Source of the DNA: Streptomyces diastatochromogenes | Lineage (GTDB): Bacteria; Actinomycetota; Actinomycetes; Streptomycetales; Streptomycetaceae | Assembly: GCA_001418405.1 (NCBI GenBank) | Contig: LIQL01000131.1 | Coordinates: 1-38,673, forward strand | Length of the DNA: 38,673 bases | Reading direction: 5' to 3' | Shown here: positions 25,701 through 33,480 of the stretch, one piece after another | Numbering within the stretch: the stretch's first letter is position 1 | How the letters are laid out: every line of letters starts with the position of its first letter | Notes under the pieces: model-generated | Seen by the model: the letters and a program-made list of their open reading frames with translations, nothing else | Told to the model about the DNA's origin: nothing | Database searches by the model: none | Made by a program: the position numbers and the translations under genes

Positions 25701-26546
25701 CGCGAAGTGCCCCCGCGCCGAGTTCTCTTGGAACGTGAAGCGGCACCCGTCGCACCGCTGGATGAGCGCGACTTTCGCAAGTGATTTACGGCCGAGTCAA
25801 GGGTATGAGGTGTGCTTCTGCACAGGTCGTCCGCTTCTTGAGCGAAGATTGCGCAGATCGTCGCCAAGGCGTGCTTGACACCGGGTTGTCATGTGCGGCA
25901 TGAGCGACAAAAGTGCACCAAACGCTTTAACGAGACGGCAACTTGCCCGTCGCATCACCGATATACGGACGCGCCATGCTGAACACCGTACGGCCGTGCG
26001 GGTGCCGTAGGTCGGCCGGGGATGCCAGCGGCGCCCCGGCCGACCGCCGTTTTGTGGGTGTTTGGCGTTCCACTTCCCCGGTGTCTGTTGTCCGGAGGTC
26101 GAGATTGGTGTAGACCTGCGGCAGTACGTTTACGAATGCGGGGATGCTGTGCGCGTCGTCGGGCCGCGACGTGGACGGGCGTGGTCCGGGTCTGCTGCCC
26201 TCGTGTCCACAGTGCGGTCACGTCGTCTCATCCGAGGCGCGTGCGGCACCGCTGACGTGGTCGAGCGCGACGCGCGGCGATGGACGGCACTCGGGTTGCG
26301 GGCACGCCCGACGCCGTCCACGGAGGAGCCGCCGTAGCCGGTGGGCGCACCCGTGGACCCGTGGACGCCGTCCGCGGGAGGCGTCGCTCGGCCGCCCGGC
26401 ACGCGCCGGGGCGGCTCAAGCGGGTCCGCTGGAGGGGGCGTTGGCCGTCCCCGCCGGACGTCTGCTTCCTGCCCGCCCGCGGCCCGCCCGGTGCGCGGCG
26501 GACGCCCCCGCCGGCCGGTGGGCCGGCGGACGGCGCCCGGCAGATC
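25701..26546. other. Long intergenic region (846 bp) upstream of the bldK-like operon
   Basis: No gene is supported. The half nearest bldKA is less GC-rich (25861-25920 about 58%) and should hold the operon promoter and regulator sites. TGACA-ccgggt-TGTCA (25876-25891) is a 5-bp inverted repeat, and TTGACT on the minus strand near 25796 is a -35 candidate without a convincing -10. The half near the peptidase is GC-rich and contains its terminator. Open frames across 26000-26540 are Arg-rich and unconvincing. Confidence 0.6.
26508..26529 (-). terminator. Terminator of the S9 peptidase gene
   Basis: CCGCCGGCC-ggtg-GGCCGGCGG is a perfect 9-bp stem with a 4-nt loop, 17 bp beyond the peptidase stop. 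Confidence 0.75.
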
Positions 26547-28700
26547 TCAGCGAAGGCCCAGGGACCGCTTGAGGAAGTCCACCTGGAGCAGCAGCAGGTT
26601 CTCCGCCACCTGCTCCTGCGACGCCATGTGCGTCACCCCCGAGAGCGGCAGCACCTCGTGCGGCCGGCCCGCGGCCAGCAACGCCGAGGACAGCCGCAGG
26701 GAGTGCGCCACCACCACGTTGTCGTCGGCCAGTCCGTGCACGATCAGCATCGGGCAGTGCGGTTCAACCGCCTGGGACAGTCCCTCGTCCGTCACCAGGG
26801 AGTTGCTGGCGTAGACCGCCGGCTCCTCGTCGGGGTGGCCGAGGTACCGCTCCTGGTAATGGGTGTCGTACAGCCGCAGGTCGGTCACCGGCGCGCCCAC
26901 CACCGCGGCGTGGAAGACGTCCGGCCGGCGCAGCGCGGCCATCCCCGCCAGGTAGCCGCCGAACGACCACCCGCGGATCGCGACCCGTCCCAGGTCCAGG
27001 GGGAAGGAGTCGGCCAGCGCCTCCAGGGCGTGCACCTGGTCCTCCAACGCCACCGGCCCGAGCTGCCGGGAGACCGCTTTCTCCCACGCGGGGGAGCGGC
27101 CCGGGGTGCCCCGGCCGTCCGCCACCACCACCGCGAAGCCCTGATCGGCGAACCACTGGGACGTCAGGTACGCGTTGTGCGCGGCGACGACGCGTTGGCC
27201 GTGCGGACCGCCGTAGGGATCGAGCAGCACCGGCAGCGGACCGTCGCCCTCCGCGTAACCGGTCGGCAGCAGCACCGCGCACGGGATCCGGCGCTCGCCG
27301 GCGAGCACCAGCCGCGGTCGAGCGGTGAGACCCGGCGTCTCGGCGTGCGAACCGATGACCGCCAGCACCTTCTCACCGCCGTCCGGATCCAGCCGCACCA
27401 CTTCCGACCGGGTGCCCGGCCGTTCCAGCGACGCCTGGGTCAGGACCGTCAACGCCCCGCCGCGCACCGCCGAGGAGACGGTCGGGTGCGGCTGCTCGCC
27501 GACCCGCTCCCAGCCGCCCTGGTCGCCGCTGCCGCGGAACCACGCCCGGTACACCCCGATGTCGTGCACGTCCGCACCGCTGGCCGAGAACAGCACGTCG
27601 TCCTCGCCGATGTCCAACACGGCCCGGACGTGCAGCGGCTGCCCGGTCAGCGGCCGGTCGCCGACGAACAGCTTGCGCGCGCCGCCCTCGTCGGCGATCC
27701 GCACCAGGCGCCCGTCCGGCGTCCACGCCGGCGCGCCCGGGTAGGGCTCGACCCACACCTCGTCCTGGTCCTCGTGCACCAGGGTGGTCGCCCCGGTCTG
27801 CGGATCGACCTTCAGATAGCGCTGGGCACGCTGGTCCCGGGTCTGGACCAGCAGGAGCGGCGGGCCGGCCGCCGACCAGTGGACGCGGGCCAGATAGGGG
27901 TAGCGCACGGTGTCCCAGCGGACGTCCGTCCGGGAGCCGTCCAGACCGAAGAACGCCAGGGTGACGTCGGCGTTGGCGCTGCCGGCCACCGGGTACGGCA
28001 CCTGCGCGGGCGCCCGGTCGGGGTGCGCCGGGTCGGCGATCCACCAGCGGGTCACCGGCGCGTCGTCGACCCGTGCGGCCAGCACCCGGTCACTCTCCGG
28101 CGACCACCAGAAGCCCCGGTGGCGGCCCATCTCCTCGGCCGCGATGAACTCGGCCAGCCCCCAGGTGACGTCGGGCCCGTCCGGCTCCGCCAGTGCCCGG
28201 TCCGCGCCCGCGGTGCCGTCGCCGTCCGCCGCGACGACCCGCAGCGCGCCGTCGGCCACGTAGGCCACGTGCCGGCCGTCGGGGGCGGGGCGAGGGTCCA
28301 CCACCGGCCCCGCCACGGGGAGTTCGCGGGTGGTGCCGGCGCGCAGCTCCGAGACGAACAGCCGGCCCGACAGGGCGAAGGCGGCCAACTCCACGGCGGC
28401 GTCCACCGCGTAGCCGACGATGCCCGCGGACCCCTCCCGGCTGCGCTCGCGGCGCGCCCGCTCCTGCGGCGAGAGCTGCTCGTCCGCCCCGGCCAACAGC
28501 GCCTGCGGGTCGGCGGCGGCGAACTCCCTGCCGCCGTCGAGGTCCAGGACCCAGAGCTGGTGGCTGCGGTCGGTGCCGGTACGGGATCGGAGGAAGACGA
28601 CGCGGGTGCCGTCGGGGGCGAGGGCGAAGTCGCGCGGGGTGCCGAGCGTGAAGCGCTGGGTGCGCGCGTAGTGCCGCGGGAAGGGCAGCTGTCCGGTCAT
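26547..28700 (-). CDS. S9-family serine peptidase, dipeptidyl peptidase IV-like
   Basis: 717 residues, no signal peptide, so cytosolic. Prolyl oligopeptidase clan: N-terminal DPP-IV beta-propeller (blade motifs such as SGADVHDIGVYRAWF and WVLDLDGGREF; TWGLAEFIAAEEMGRHRGFWW is the classical DPP-IV Glu motif) followed by an alpha/beta hydrolase. Catalytic Ser lies in GWSFGGY (about residue 577), Asp in HGLADDNV (about 657) and His in GVTHM (about 690). Known: DPP-IV enzymes remove N-terminal X-Pro dipeptides. ATG 28700 (MTGQLPFPRHY) is supported by TAGGCT 7 nt upstream, indicating a leaderless transcript; the frame is open 27 codons further but with Arg-rich shadow sequence. It may process peptides brought in by the neighbouring importers, an inference from position. 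Confidence 0.92.
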   Translation of the reverse strand: MTGQLPFPRHYARTQRFTLGTPRDFALAPDGTRVVFLRSRTGTDRSHQLWVLDLDGGREFAAADPQALLAGADEQLSPQERARRERSREGSAGIVGYAVDAAVELAAFALSGRLFVSELRAGTTRELPVAGPVVDPRPAPDGRHVAYVADGALRVVAADGDGTAGADRALAEPDGPDVTWGLAEFIAAEEMGRHRGFWWSPESDRVLAARVDDAPVTRWWIADPAHPDRAPAQVPYPVAGSANADVTLAFFGLDGSRTDVRWDTVRYPYLARVHWSAAGPPLLLVQTRDQRAQRYLKVDPQTGATTLVHEDQDEVWVEPYPGAPAWTPDGRLVRIADEGGARKLFVGDRPLTGQPLHVRAVLDIGEDDVLFSASGADVHDIGVYRAWFRGSGDQGGWERVGEQPHPTVSSAVRGGALTVLTQASLERPGTRSEVVRLDPDGGEKVLAVIGSHAETPGLTARPRLVLAGERRIPCAVLLPTGYAEGDGPLPVLLDPYGGPHGQRVVAAHNAYLTSQWFADQGFAVVVADGRGTPGRSPAWEKAVSRQLGPVALEDQVHALEALADSFPLDLGRVAIRGWSFGGYLAGMAALRRPDVFHAAVVGAPVTDLRLYDTHYQERYLGHPDEEPAVYASNSLVTDEGLSQAVEPHCPMLIVHGLADDNVVVAHSLRLSSALLAAGRPHEVLPLSGVTHMASQEQVAENLLLLQVDFLKRSLGLR

Positions 28701-28707
28701 GCCGCCG

Positions 28708-28713
28708 AGCCTA
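28708..28713 (-). promoter_or_regulatory. Putative leaderless -10 element of the S9 peptidase gene
   Basis: TAGGCT on the minus strand lies 7 nt before ATG 28700, placing the transcript start at the start codon. No ribosome-binding site is present in the intervening cggcggc. Confidence 0.5.
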
Positions 28714-28789
28714 CGGCGGCAGCGCCCGGCCGGCGCGGGGCTGTGGAAAACGGCGTGCGCCCCCACCGTGCTCCGGTGCACCGACTTAT

Positions 28790-28821
28790 GCGCAAGGACG
28801 GAAAGTTATGATCCCTTGCGC
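28790..28821. promoter_or_regulatory. 8-bp inverted repeat in the divergent region between peptidase and small membrane protein
   Basis: GCGCAAGG...CCTTGCGC, perfect, with a 16-nt AT-richer centre (acggaaagttatgatc). Arm centres are 24 bp apart, just over two helical turns. It lies 90 bp upstream of the peptidase start and 112 bp upstream of the small gene. A regulator operator is more likely than a terminator since both flanking genes start here. Confidence 0.45.
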
Positions 28822-28933
28822 GTGGGGGGTACGGGGTAAAGAGCCCTTGGCATACCCGGGTGCGTGGCGTCGATCCGTCGACTCACGTACCGTCAACTCT
28901 GTCCGGACCATGAGTACTTGGAGGTGAGCCGCC

Positions 28934-29128
28934 GTGGCACTCTCGATTTCGGCGGTGGTGCTGCTGGCGATCATCGTCTTCTTGCTGATCAAGAAGTCCG
29001 GGCTGAAGGCGGTGCATGCCTTTGTCTGCATGCTGCTGGGCTTCTATCTGGCCAGCTCGTCCATCGCCCCGACGATCAAGACCCTGACGACCAACGTCGC
29101 GGGGATGCTCGGCGGCATCAAGTTCTGA
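28934..29128 (+). CDS. Small membrane protein of unknown function
   Basis: 64 residues. Seen: segment 1 (SISAVVLLAIIVFLLI, about residues 4-19), a short KKSGLKAVHA link, segment 2 (FVCMLLGFYLASSS, about residues 30-43), and a polar C-terminal tail ending MLGGIKF. Two membrane passes put both ends on the same side. GTG 28934 with GAGGTG 7 nt upstream. Codon use is normal for the region. Similar 60-70 residue proteins occur in Streptomyces chromosomes and integrative plasmids as far as I recall, without known function. Single gene, followed by a hairpin at 29166-29185. Confidence 0.8.
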   Translation: MALSISAVVLLAIIVFLLIKKSGLKAVHAFVCMLLGFYLASSSIAPTIKTLTTNVAGMLGGIKF

Positions 29129-29165
29129 GCGTTGCGCCACACCCCGGTCGGCCCGAGCCGCCCCC

Positions 29166-29185
29166 GCCCCGCACTCCCGCGGGGC
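29166..29185 (+). terminator. Terminator after the small membrane protein gene
   Basis: GCCCCGC-actccc-GCGGGGC, a perfect 7-bp stem with 6-nt loop, 37 bp after the stop and upstream of the mshB promoter. Confidence 0.65.
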
Positions 29186-29236
29186 GCCCCGGCCGACGGC
29201 CGGCGAGCGGCTGCGGAGGGCACGGTGGGCGGCTCG

Positions 29237-29242
29237 TAGGCT
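29237..29242 (+). promoter_or_regulatory. Putative leaderless -10 element of mshB
   Basis: TAGGCT lies 6 nt before ATG 29249. No ribosome-binding site is visible, so a leaderless mRNA is likely. Confidence 0.5.
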
Positions 29243-29248
29243 GTCTGC

Positions 29249-30241
29249 ATGACGTCCCACCCTGTCCCGGCCCCCGCGGGCGGAGGTGCTGCGCGGCGCA
29301 GTGACCTCCCCGCCCGCCGTCTCCTCCTGGTGCACGCGCACCCGGACGACGAGTCGATCAACAACGGCGCCACCATGGCGAAGTACGCGGCCGAAGGCGC
29401 GCTGGTCACCCTGGTGACCTGCACCCGAGGCGAGGAGGGCGAGGTCATCCCGCCCGCGCTCGCCCACCTCACACCGGACCGCGACGACGCCCTGGGCCCG
29501 CACCGCGTCCACGAGCTGGCCGCGGCGATGGCCGCCCTCGGGGTCGGCGACCACCGCTTCCTCGGCGGCCCCGGCCGCTACCGGGACTCCGGGATGATGG
29601 GCGCGCCGCAGAACGACCGGCCGGACTGCTTCTGGCAGGCGCCGGTGGACGAGGCGGCGGCCCACCTGGTGGCCGTCATCCGCGAGGTCCGCCCCCAGGT
29701 CCTCGTCACCTATGACCCGAATGGCGGATACGGCCACCCCGACCACATCCAGGCCCACCGGGTCGCCGTGCGGGCCGCGGAGCTGGCCGCACGGGCGGAC
29801 TTCCGCCCGGACCTCGGCAGCGCGTATGCGATCGAAAAGATTTACTGGAACTGCAACCCCCGCTCGGAGGTCGAGGCGGGCCTCGCTGCGGTGCACGCGG
29901 CCGGCCACGGCTTCGCCGGGGTCGCCGCGGTGGACGACGTGCCGGGCGTGGTTCCGGACGACGCGGTCACCTCGACGATCGCCGGCCCGGGCGGGTACGC
30001 GGACGCGAAGGCCGCGGCGATGCGCGCACACGTGACGCAGGTCGTGGTCGACGGCGCGTTCTTCGCGCTCTCCAACGACCTCGGGCAGCCCCTGTTCGCC
30101 GCCGAGCACTACCGGCTGGTGCACGGGACGCCCGGCCCGGCCGGGGCGGGACGCGAGGACGATCTCTTCGCCGGCGTCGGGGAGTCGGCCACGTCGACGG
30201 GTGCGCAACCGCGGACCCGCAGTGAGGAGGCGGCGGAATGA
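29249..30241 (+). CDS. mshB: N-acetyl-glucosaminyl-inositol deacetylase, mycothiol biosynthesis
   Basis: 330 residues. Zinc enzyme that removes the acetyl group from GlcNAc-Ins, the second committed step towards mycothiol, the main actinobacterial thiol. Seen: [16 protein letters not shown] with H31, D33 and D34 (metal and catalytic residues of the LmbE/PIG-L fold), [39 protein letters not shown] with H163 and H166, and EKIYWNC. The N-terminus has about 22 extra residues compared with mycobacterial MshB. The paralogue Mca (mycothiol conjugate amidase) is about the same size but lacks this SGMMG context, so MshB is preferred. It overlaps the next gene by 4 bp (ATGA). Confidence 0.92.
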   Translation: MTSHPVPAPAGGGAARRSDLPARRLLLVHAHPDDESINNGATMAKYAAEGALVTLVTCTRGEEGEVIPPALAHLTPDRDDALGPHRVHELAAAMAALGVGDHRFLGGPGRYRDSGMMGAPQNDRPDCFWQAPVDEAAAHLVAVIREVRPQVLVTYDPNGGYGHPDHIQAHRVAVRAAELAARADFRPDLGSAYAIEKIYWNCNPRSEVEAGLAAVHAAGHGFAGVAAVDDVPGVVPDDAVTSTIAGPGGYADAKAAAMRAHVTQVVVDGAFFALSNDLGQPLFAAEHYRLVHGTPGPAGAGREDDLFAGVGESATSTGAQPRTRSEEAAE

Positions 30242-30774
30242 CGACGTCCAAGGGTGGCGGGGCCACGGGCAAGGGCGGCGGCCGCAACGGCGGCGCCGAT
30301 GCGGACGGCGGACGGCGGACGCGGGCGTCCGGCAGTGGCGCGGCCGCCCCGCGCGGCGGCACCCCCGCACCACCGACGCGCCATCCGGCGGCCGGTGCAC
30401 CGCTGACGCCGGGCCGGGTGGGCCTGTACGTCCTGCTGTTGGTCGTGGCCGTTCTCGTCGCGTTCGCCGGCACGCTCCTCCAAGCGGCCTGGTTCCCGGG
30501 CGGGTTGCTGCTGGCCCTGGCCGGTCTCGTCGGCCTCTTCTACGGGGGCGCGCGGGCCACCGGCACGGCGGGCGGGGTGCTGGTGCCCGGCGCCGCTTGG
30601 CTGGTGACGGTGTTCCTGCTGCTCAGCGACGTGCGTCCGGAGGGCGATTTCCTGTTCGGGCCGGGGCTCGGCTCATACGGCTTCCTGCTGGGCGGCATCG
30701 TGATCGCTGTGATCTGTGCCACCGGGAACCAACTGCGCGCTGCGGGCGTACCCCGGGGCCGAGTTGGCGGATGA
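30238..30774 (+). CDS. DUF6113-like integral membrane protein coupled to mshB
   Basis: 178 residues. A Gly/Ala/Arg-rich, probably disordered N-terminus (about 55 residues) is followed by about four membrane segments: [47 protein letters not shown] and [15 protein letters not shown]. The start codon overlaps the mshB stop (ATGA), indicating translational coupling. Matches, from memory, the DUF6113 family that travels with mshB in Streptomyces. Function unknown; linkage suggests a role tied to mycothiol or simply conserved co-expression. Confidence 0.82.
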   Translation: MTTSKGGGATGKGGGRNGGADADGGRRTRASGSGAAAPRGGTPAPPTRHPAAGAPLTPGRVGLYVLLLVVAVLVAFAGTLLQAAWFPGGLLLALAGLVGLFYGGARATGTAGGVLVPGAAWLVTVFLLLSDVRPEGDFLFGPGLGSYGFLLGGIVIAVICATGNQLRAAGVPRGRVGG

Positions 30775-30928
30775 CGTGGTCCATACCGGGACGGATGCCG
30801 CGGGCTTCCGGGGGGCCGCCCGCGGTCGCGGAGCGGCCGCCGGCGGGGCGGTGTTCCGGCGCACCCAGAGTGTCGGCCGGCGGCGGCCAGTATGGTGGTG
30901 CGCGCCGCCGCGCCGCCCTGGGGGCACT

Positions 30929-30943
30929 TGCCGGCCTGAGGCC
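30929..30943 (+). terminator. Short hairpin upstream of the repeat protein gene
   Basis: CCGGCC-tga-GGCCGG, a perfect 6-bp stem with 3-nt loop, 155 bp after the DUF6113-like gene and 47 bp before the next start. It may terminate the mshB unit or lie in the leader of the next gene. Confidence 0.4.
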
Positions 30944-30989
30944 GGGGATCATCTCTGACGAGCGGCGGAGCCAACCGGGAGAACCTGCT

Positions 30990-33305
30990 TTGAGTCGTGA
31001 ATCTGACAGTTCGTCCTCCGGCCCCCGGGGCCGCGGCGGAGCCGTGTACCCGTCGGGGACACCGCCCTACGGTTCGCCCAGGGGAGAAGCCGGCGAGGCG
31101 CCGGGAAGCGGAGCCGCGGACCGGCCGGAGGAACCCAAAACCGAGACCACGCTGACGACGCGGATCAAGATCAACATTCCGGGGTCCCGCCCCATCCCGC
31201 CGGTCGTCGTGCGCAAGCCCGTCGGTGAGGAGTCCGGCATGAACGCATCGGCTGCACCCGGCGGTTCCGCCGGCCCGTCCGGTTCCCGAGGGCCGTCCGG
31301 TCCCGCCTTCGGCGCTGAGAGGCCCGCCGAACGCACGGCGGAGACGCCGCGGCCGGAGGAGGCGGAGGAGGCACCCGCCGCCCCCAAGGAGAAGACGACC
31401 AGCGACTGGTTCTCGCCGCGCAAGCCGCAGGGCCAGACCGGTGGGAAGCCGCCGGCCGCCGACGCCGCCCCGGCACCGGGAACTCCCGGCGCGCCCGGCG
31501 GGGCGTCCGCGCCGCGCCCTGACCTCCCCTACTTCTCGGACGCGCCGACGGGCTCCGGACCGGCCCCGCAGAGCGGCCGCGCGCCGGGCGTCTCGCCCTA
31601 CGAGAGCGACCCCCTGGGCAGCGACCCGCTGGGCAGTGACCCCCTGAGGAGCGACCCGCTCGGCGGTGACCCCCTGGGCGGCAAGCCCTTCGGCGGCGAT
31701 CCCCTGGGCGGCGACCCGCTCGGTGGCGACCCGTTGGGCAGCGACCCTCTGGGCGGCTCCGCCCTCGGCGGCGACCCGTTGACCGGGCCCTCCCCGTTCG
31801 ACGGCGGTCCCCGCGCTGCGGCGTCCCCGTTCGACGGCGGCCCGCGCGGCGGCTCGCCGTTCGACGCGCCGGCCCGGCCCGCCGGCGACCGCAACCCGTT
31901 CGACGCGCCGGCCGGCGGCGCGGCCCCCAACGGCCCGACGTCCGGCCCGGCGCGCGGCGACTCGGCATTCGACCTCCCGCCCGGCTTCAGCGACCCCAGC
32001 GCCGGCAAGAGCGCCGCGGGCCGCCTCAGCGACGACACCGCCGAGCTCACCCCGCAGCCGCCGGCGCCGTCCGCCGGTTCCGGTGGCGGCCCCGGCGTGA
32101 CCGGCGGCATCGCGGGCGGTCTGGCCAACGGCGGTCCCAAGGGTCCGGCGGCCGGGACCGGCTCCAAGAGCGGCCCCAAGGGCGGCGGCCCGGGTGGCCG
32201 GCTGTCCGGCGACACCCTCGTCAGCGGCATCCCCAAGGTGCCGGGGAAGGACGGCCCGTCGGCCGCCACCCCGTTCGCCGGGGCGTCCGGCAGCGCCGAG
32301 GACGGTGCCGCCGCCAAGCCGCGGCCCAAGATCCCCGAGCCGATCAACCCGCCCAAGAAGGGCCGCAGCAAGCTGGTGCTGATCGGCGTCGCGGTCGTCG
32401 TCCTGGCCGGTGTCGCCTACGGCGCCGGGCTGCTGCTCGACCACTCCGACGTTCCCAACAACACCACCGCCCTGGGTGTGGACATCGGCGGCAGCTCCAA
32501 GGACGACGCGGTCAAGAAGCTGGAGACCGCCCTCAAGGACCGCCGCTCCGCGCCGCTCAAGATCACCGTGGACGGCAAGTCCGAGACCCTGCTGCCGGCC
32601 CTGGCGGGCTTGGACGTCGACCTCCAGGCCACGGTCCGCAACGCGTCCGGTCGGGACTACAACCCGATCTCCGTCGTGGGCTCGCTCTTCGGCGTCAAGC
32701 GCACCGCCCAGCCCGCGGTGATCACCGACAAGGAGAAGCTGGCGATCGCGCTCCAGGGCGTGACCGGACCGGCCAACGCCGAGATGGACGGCGGGATCAC
32801 GTTCGAGAACGGCAAGGCGGTGCCCCACTACGGCGCGCCCCACAAGGCGATCGACGTCGCCGCCTCCGAGGACAAGATCGCCGCGGCCTACCTCAACCGC
32901 GTCAGCACCGGCGGCGACACCCCCGTGGTCCTCGCCGCCACCACCCAGCAGCCCAAGGTCAGCAAGGCCGCGGTGGACAAGGCGCTCCAGCAGTTCGCCG
33001 AGCCGGCGATGTCCGGGCTGATCACGGTCCGCACGGACCCCGGGCACACGGTCTCCTTCAGCCCGCAGAAGTCCATCCCGAAGTTCCTGTCGTTCAAGAT
33101 CATCAGCGGCGAGCTGGTGCCGTACTACGACCGGCCGGCGCTCAAGGAGCTCTACGGCAACACCTTCGACAACGTCATGGTGACCAAGGGCGACGGGACC
33201 AAGCACCCGGTCAGCGTCGAGGAGGTGGCCGGCGCGGTGGGCAAGGCGCTGGTCGGCAAGACCCCCGCCGAGCGCGTGCAGACCATCGCGACCAACGGCA
33301 GCTGA
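30990..33305 (+). CDS. Membrane-anchored protein with DPLGG repeats and YoaR-like extracellular domains
   Basis: 771 residues. Seen: a long disordered Pro/Gly/Ser-rich cytoplasmic half containing twelve tandem five-residue units of the DPLGG type (31608-31787, about residues 207-266) and four S/N-PFD motifs; one membrane segment (KLVLIGVAVVVLAGVAYGAGLLL, about 460-482); then an outer part with GVDIGGSSKDDAVKKLE and a second similar module, resembling putative peptidoglycan-binding (PG_binding_4/YoaR) domains without a following VanW domain. The TTG start at 30990 (MSRESDSSSS) is chosen because GGGAGAA lies 7 nt upstream; the open frame extends far upstream only as a shadow across mshB/DUF6113. 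Single gene with a strong terminator. Likely links the cytoplasm to the cell wall; the partner of the repeat region is unknown. Confidence 0.82.
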   Translation: MSRESDSSSSGPRGRGGAVYPSGTPPYGSPRGEAGEAPGSGAADRPEEPKTETTLTTRIKINIPGSRPIPPVVVRKPVGEESGMNASAAPGGSAGPSGSRGPSGPAFGAERPAERTAETPRPEEAEEAPAAPKEKTTSDWFSPRKPQGQTGGKPPAADAAPAPGTPGAPGGASAPRPDLPYFSDAPTGSGPAPQSGRAPGVSPYESDPLGSDPLGSDPLRSDPLGGDPLGGKPFGGDPLGGDPLGGDPLGSDPLGGSALGGDPLTGPSPFDGGPRAAASPFDGGPRGGSPFDAPARPAGDRNPFDAPAGGAAPNGPTSGPARGDSAFDLPPGFSDPSAGKSAAGRLSDDTAELTPQPPAPSAGSGGGPGVTGGIAGGLANGGPKGPAAGTGSKSGPKGGGPGGRLSGDTLVSGIPKVPGKDGPSAATPFAGASGSAEDGAAAKPRPKIPEPINPPKKGRSKLVLIGVAVVVLAGVAYGAGLLLDHSDVPNNTTALGVDIGGSSKDDAVKKLETALKDRRSAPLKITVDGKSETLLPALAGLDVDLQATVRNASGRDYNPISVVGSLFGVKRTAQPAVITDKEKLAIALQGVTGPANAEMDGGITFENGKAVPHYGAPHKAIDVAASEDKIAAAYLNRVSTGGDTPVVLAATTQQPKVSKAAVDKALQQFAEPAMSGLITVRTDPGHTVSFSPQKSIPKFLSFKIISGELVPYYDRPALKELYGNTFDNVMVTKGDGTKHPVSVEEVAGAVGKALVGKTPAERVQTIATNGS
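31608..31787 (+). repeat. Tandem 15-bp coding repeat (12 units, DPLGG/DPLGS)
   Basis: Twelve consecutive in-frame 15-nt units encode DPLGS, DPLGS, DPLRS, DPLGG, DPLGG, KPFGG, DPLGG, DPLGG, DPLGS, DPLGG, SALGG and DPLTG. Codons vary between units (cccctg, ccgctg, ccgttg), so the array is not freshly amplified. Copy number could differ between strains. Confidence 0.9.
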
Positions 33306-33312
33306 GCCCTCC

Positions 33313-33335
33313 GCGGCGGCCCGTCCGGCCGCCGC
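33313..33335 (+). terminator. Terminator of the repeat-protein gene
   Basis: GCGGCGGCC-cgtcc-GGCCGCCGC, a perfect 9-bp stem with a 5-nt loop, 8 bp after the stop. Confidence 0.8.
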
Positions 33336-33388
33336 CGGTTCAGCAGAAGCACAGGTCAGAGGCCCTCTCGGGCGAGTCCTCAGGGATT

Positions 33389-33443
33389 CCCCTAGGGGGC
33401 CTCACCCATGACATCTGTCATACCGCCTTGCGGACACCTGACA
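33389..33443. promoter_or_regulatory. Operator-like palindromes upstream of the exporter/two-component operon
   Basis: CCCCTAGGGG (33389-33398) is followed by ATGACA-tc-TGTCAT (33408-33421), a perfect 14-bp palindrome, and a further TGACA half-site at 33439-33443. The array ends about 38 bp before the ATPase gene. NarL/DesR-type regulators bind such TGACA/TGTCA dyads, so autoregulation by the regulator encoded at 36535 is a reasonable inference. Confidence 0.6.
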
Positions 33444-33480
33444 CTGCCGCCCGGCCCGACGATCCGGGAAGCTGAATGGC

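Noticed and set aside
25701..26000. AdpA-type site (TGGCSNGWWY) upstream of the bldK-like operon
   Set aside because: I scanned both strands and found only matches with mismatches at key positions; expected from S. griseus work but not supported here.
26144..26572. Open frame with a CPQCGH zinc-ribbon-like motif
   Set aside because: Only one Cys pair, followed by Arg-rich low-complexity sequence; no ribosome-binding site; it runs through the peptidase terminator.
26280..28811. 843-codon plus-strand frame antisense to the S9 peptidase
   Set aside because: Typical shadow composition; the peptidase on the other strand has all catalytic motifs.
30201..30989. Upstream extension of the repeat protein into mshB and the DUF6113-like gene
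   Set aside because: The extension overlaps two well-supported genes and is Arg/Gly-rich; TTG 30990 has a proper ribosome-binding site.
31608..31787. CRISPR-like or satellite array
   Set aside because: The repeat is a 15-bp in-frame coding repeat with codon variation and no spacers.
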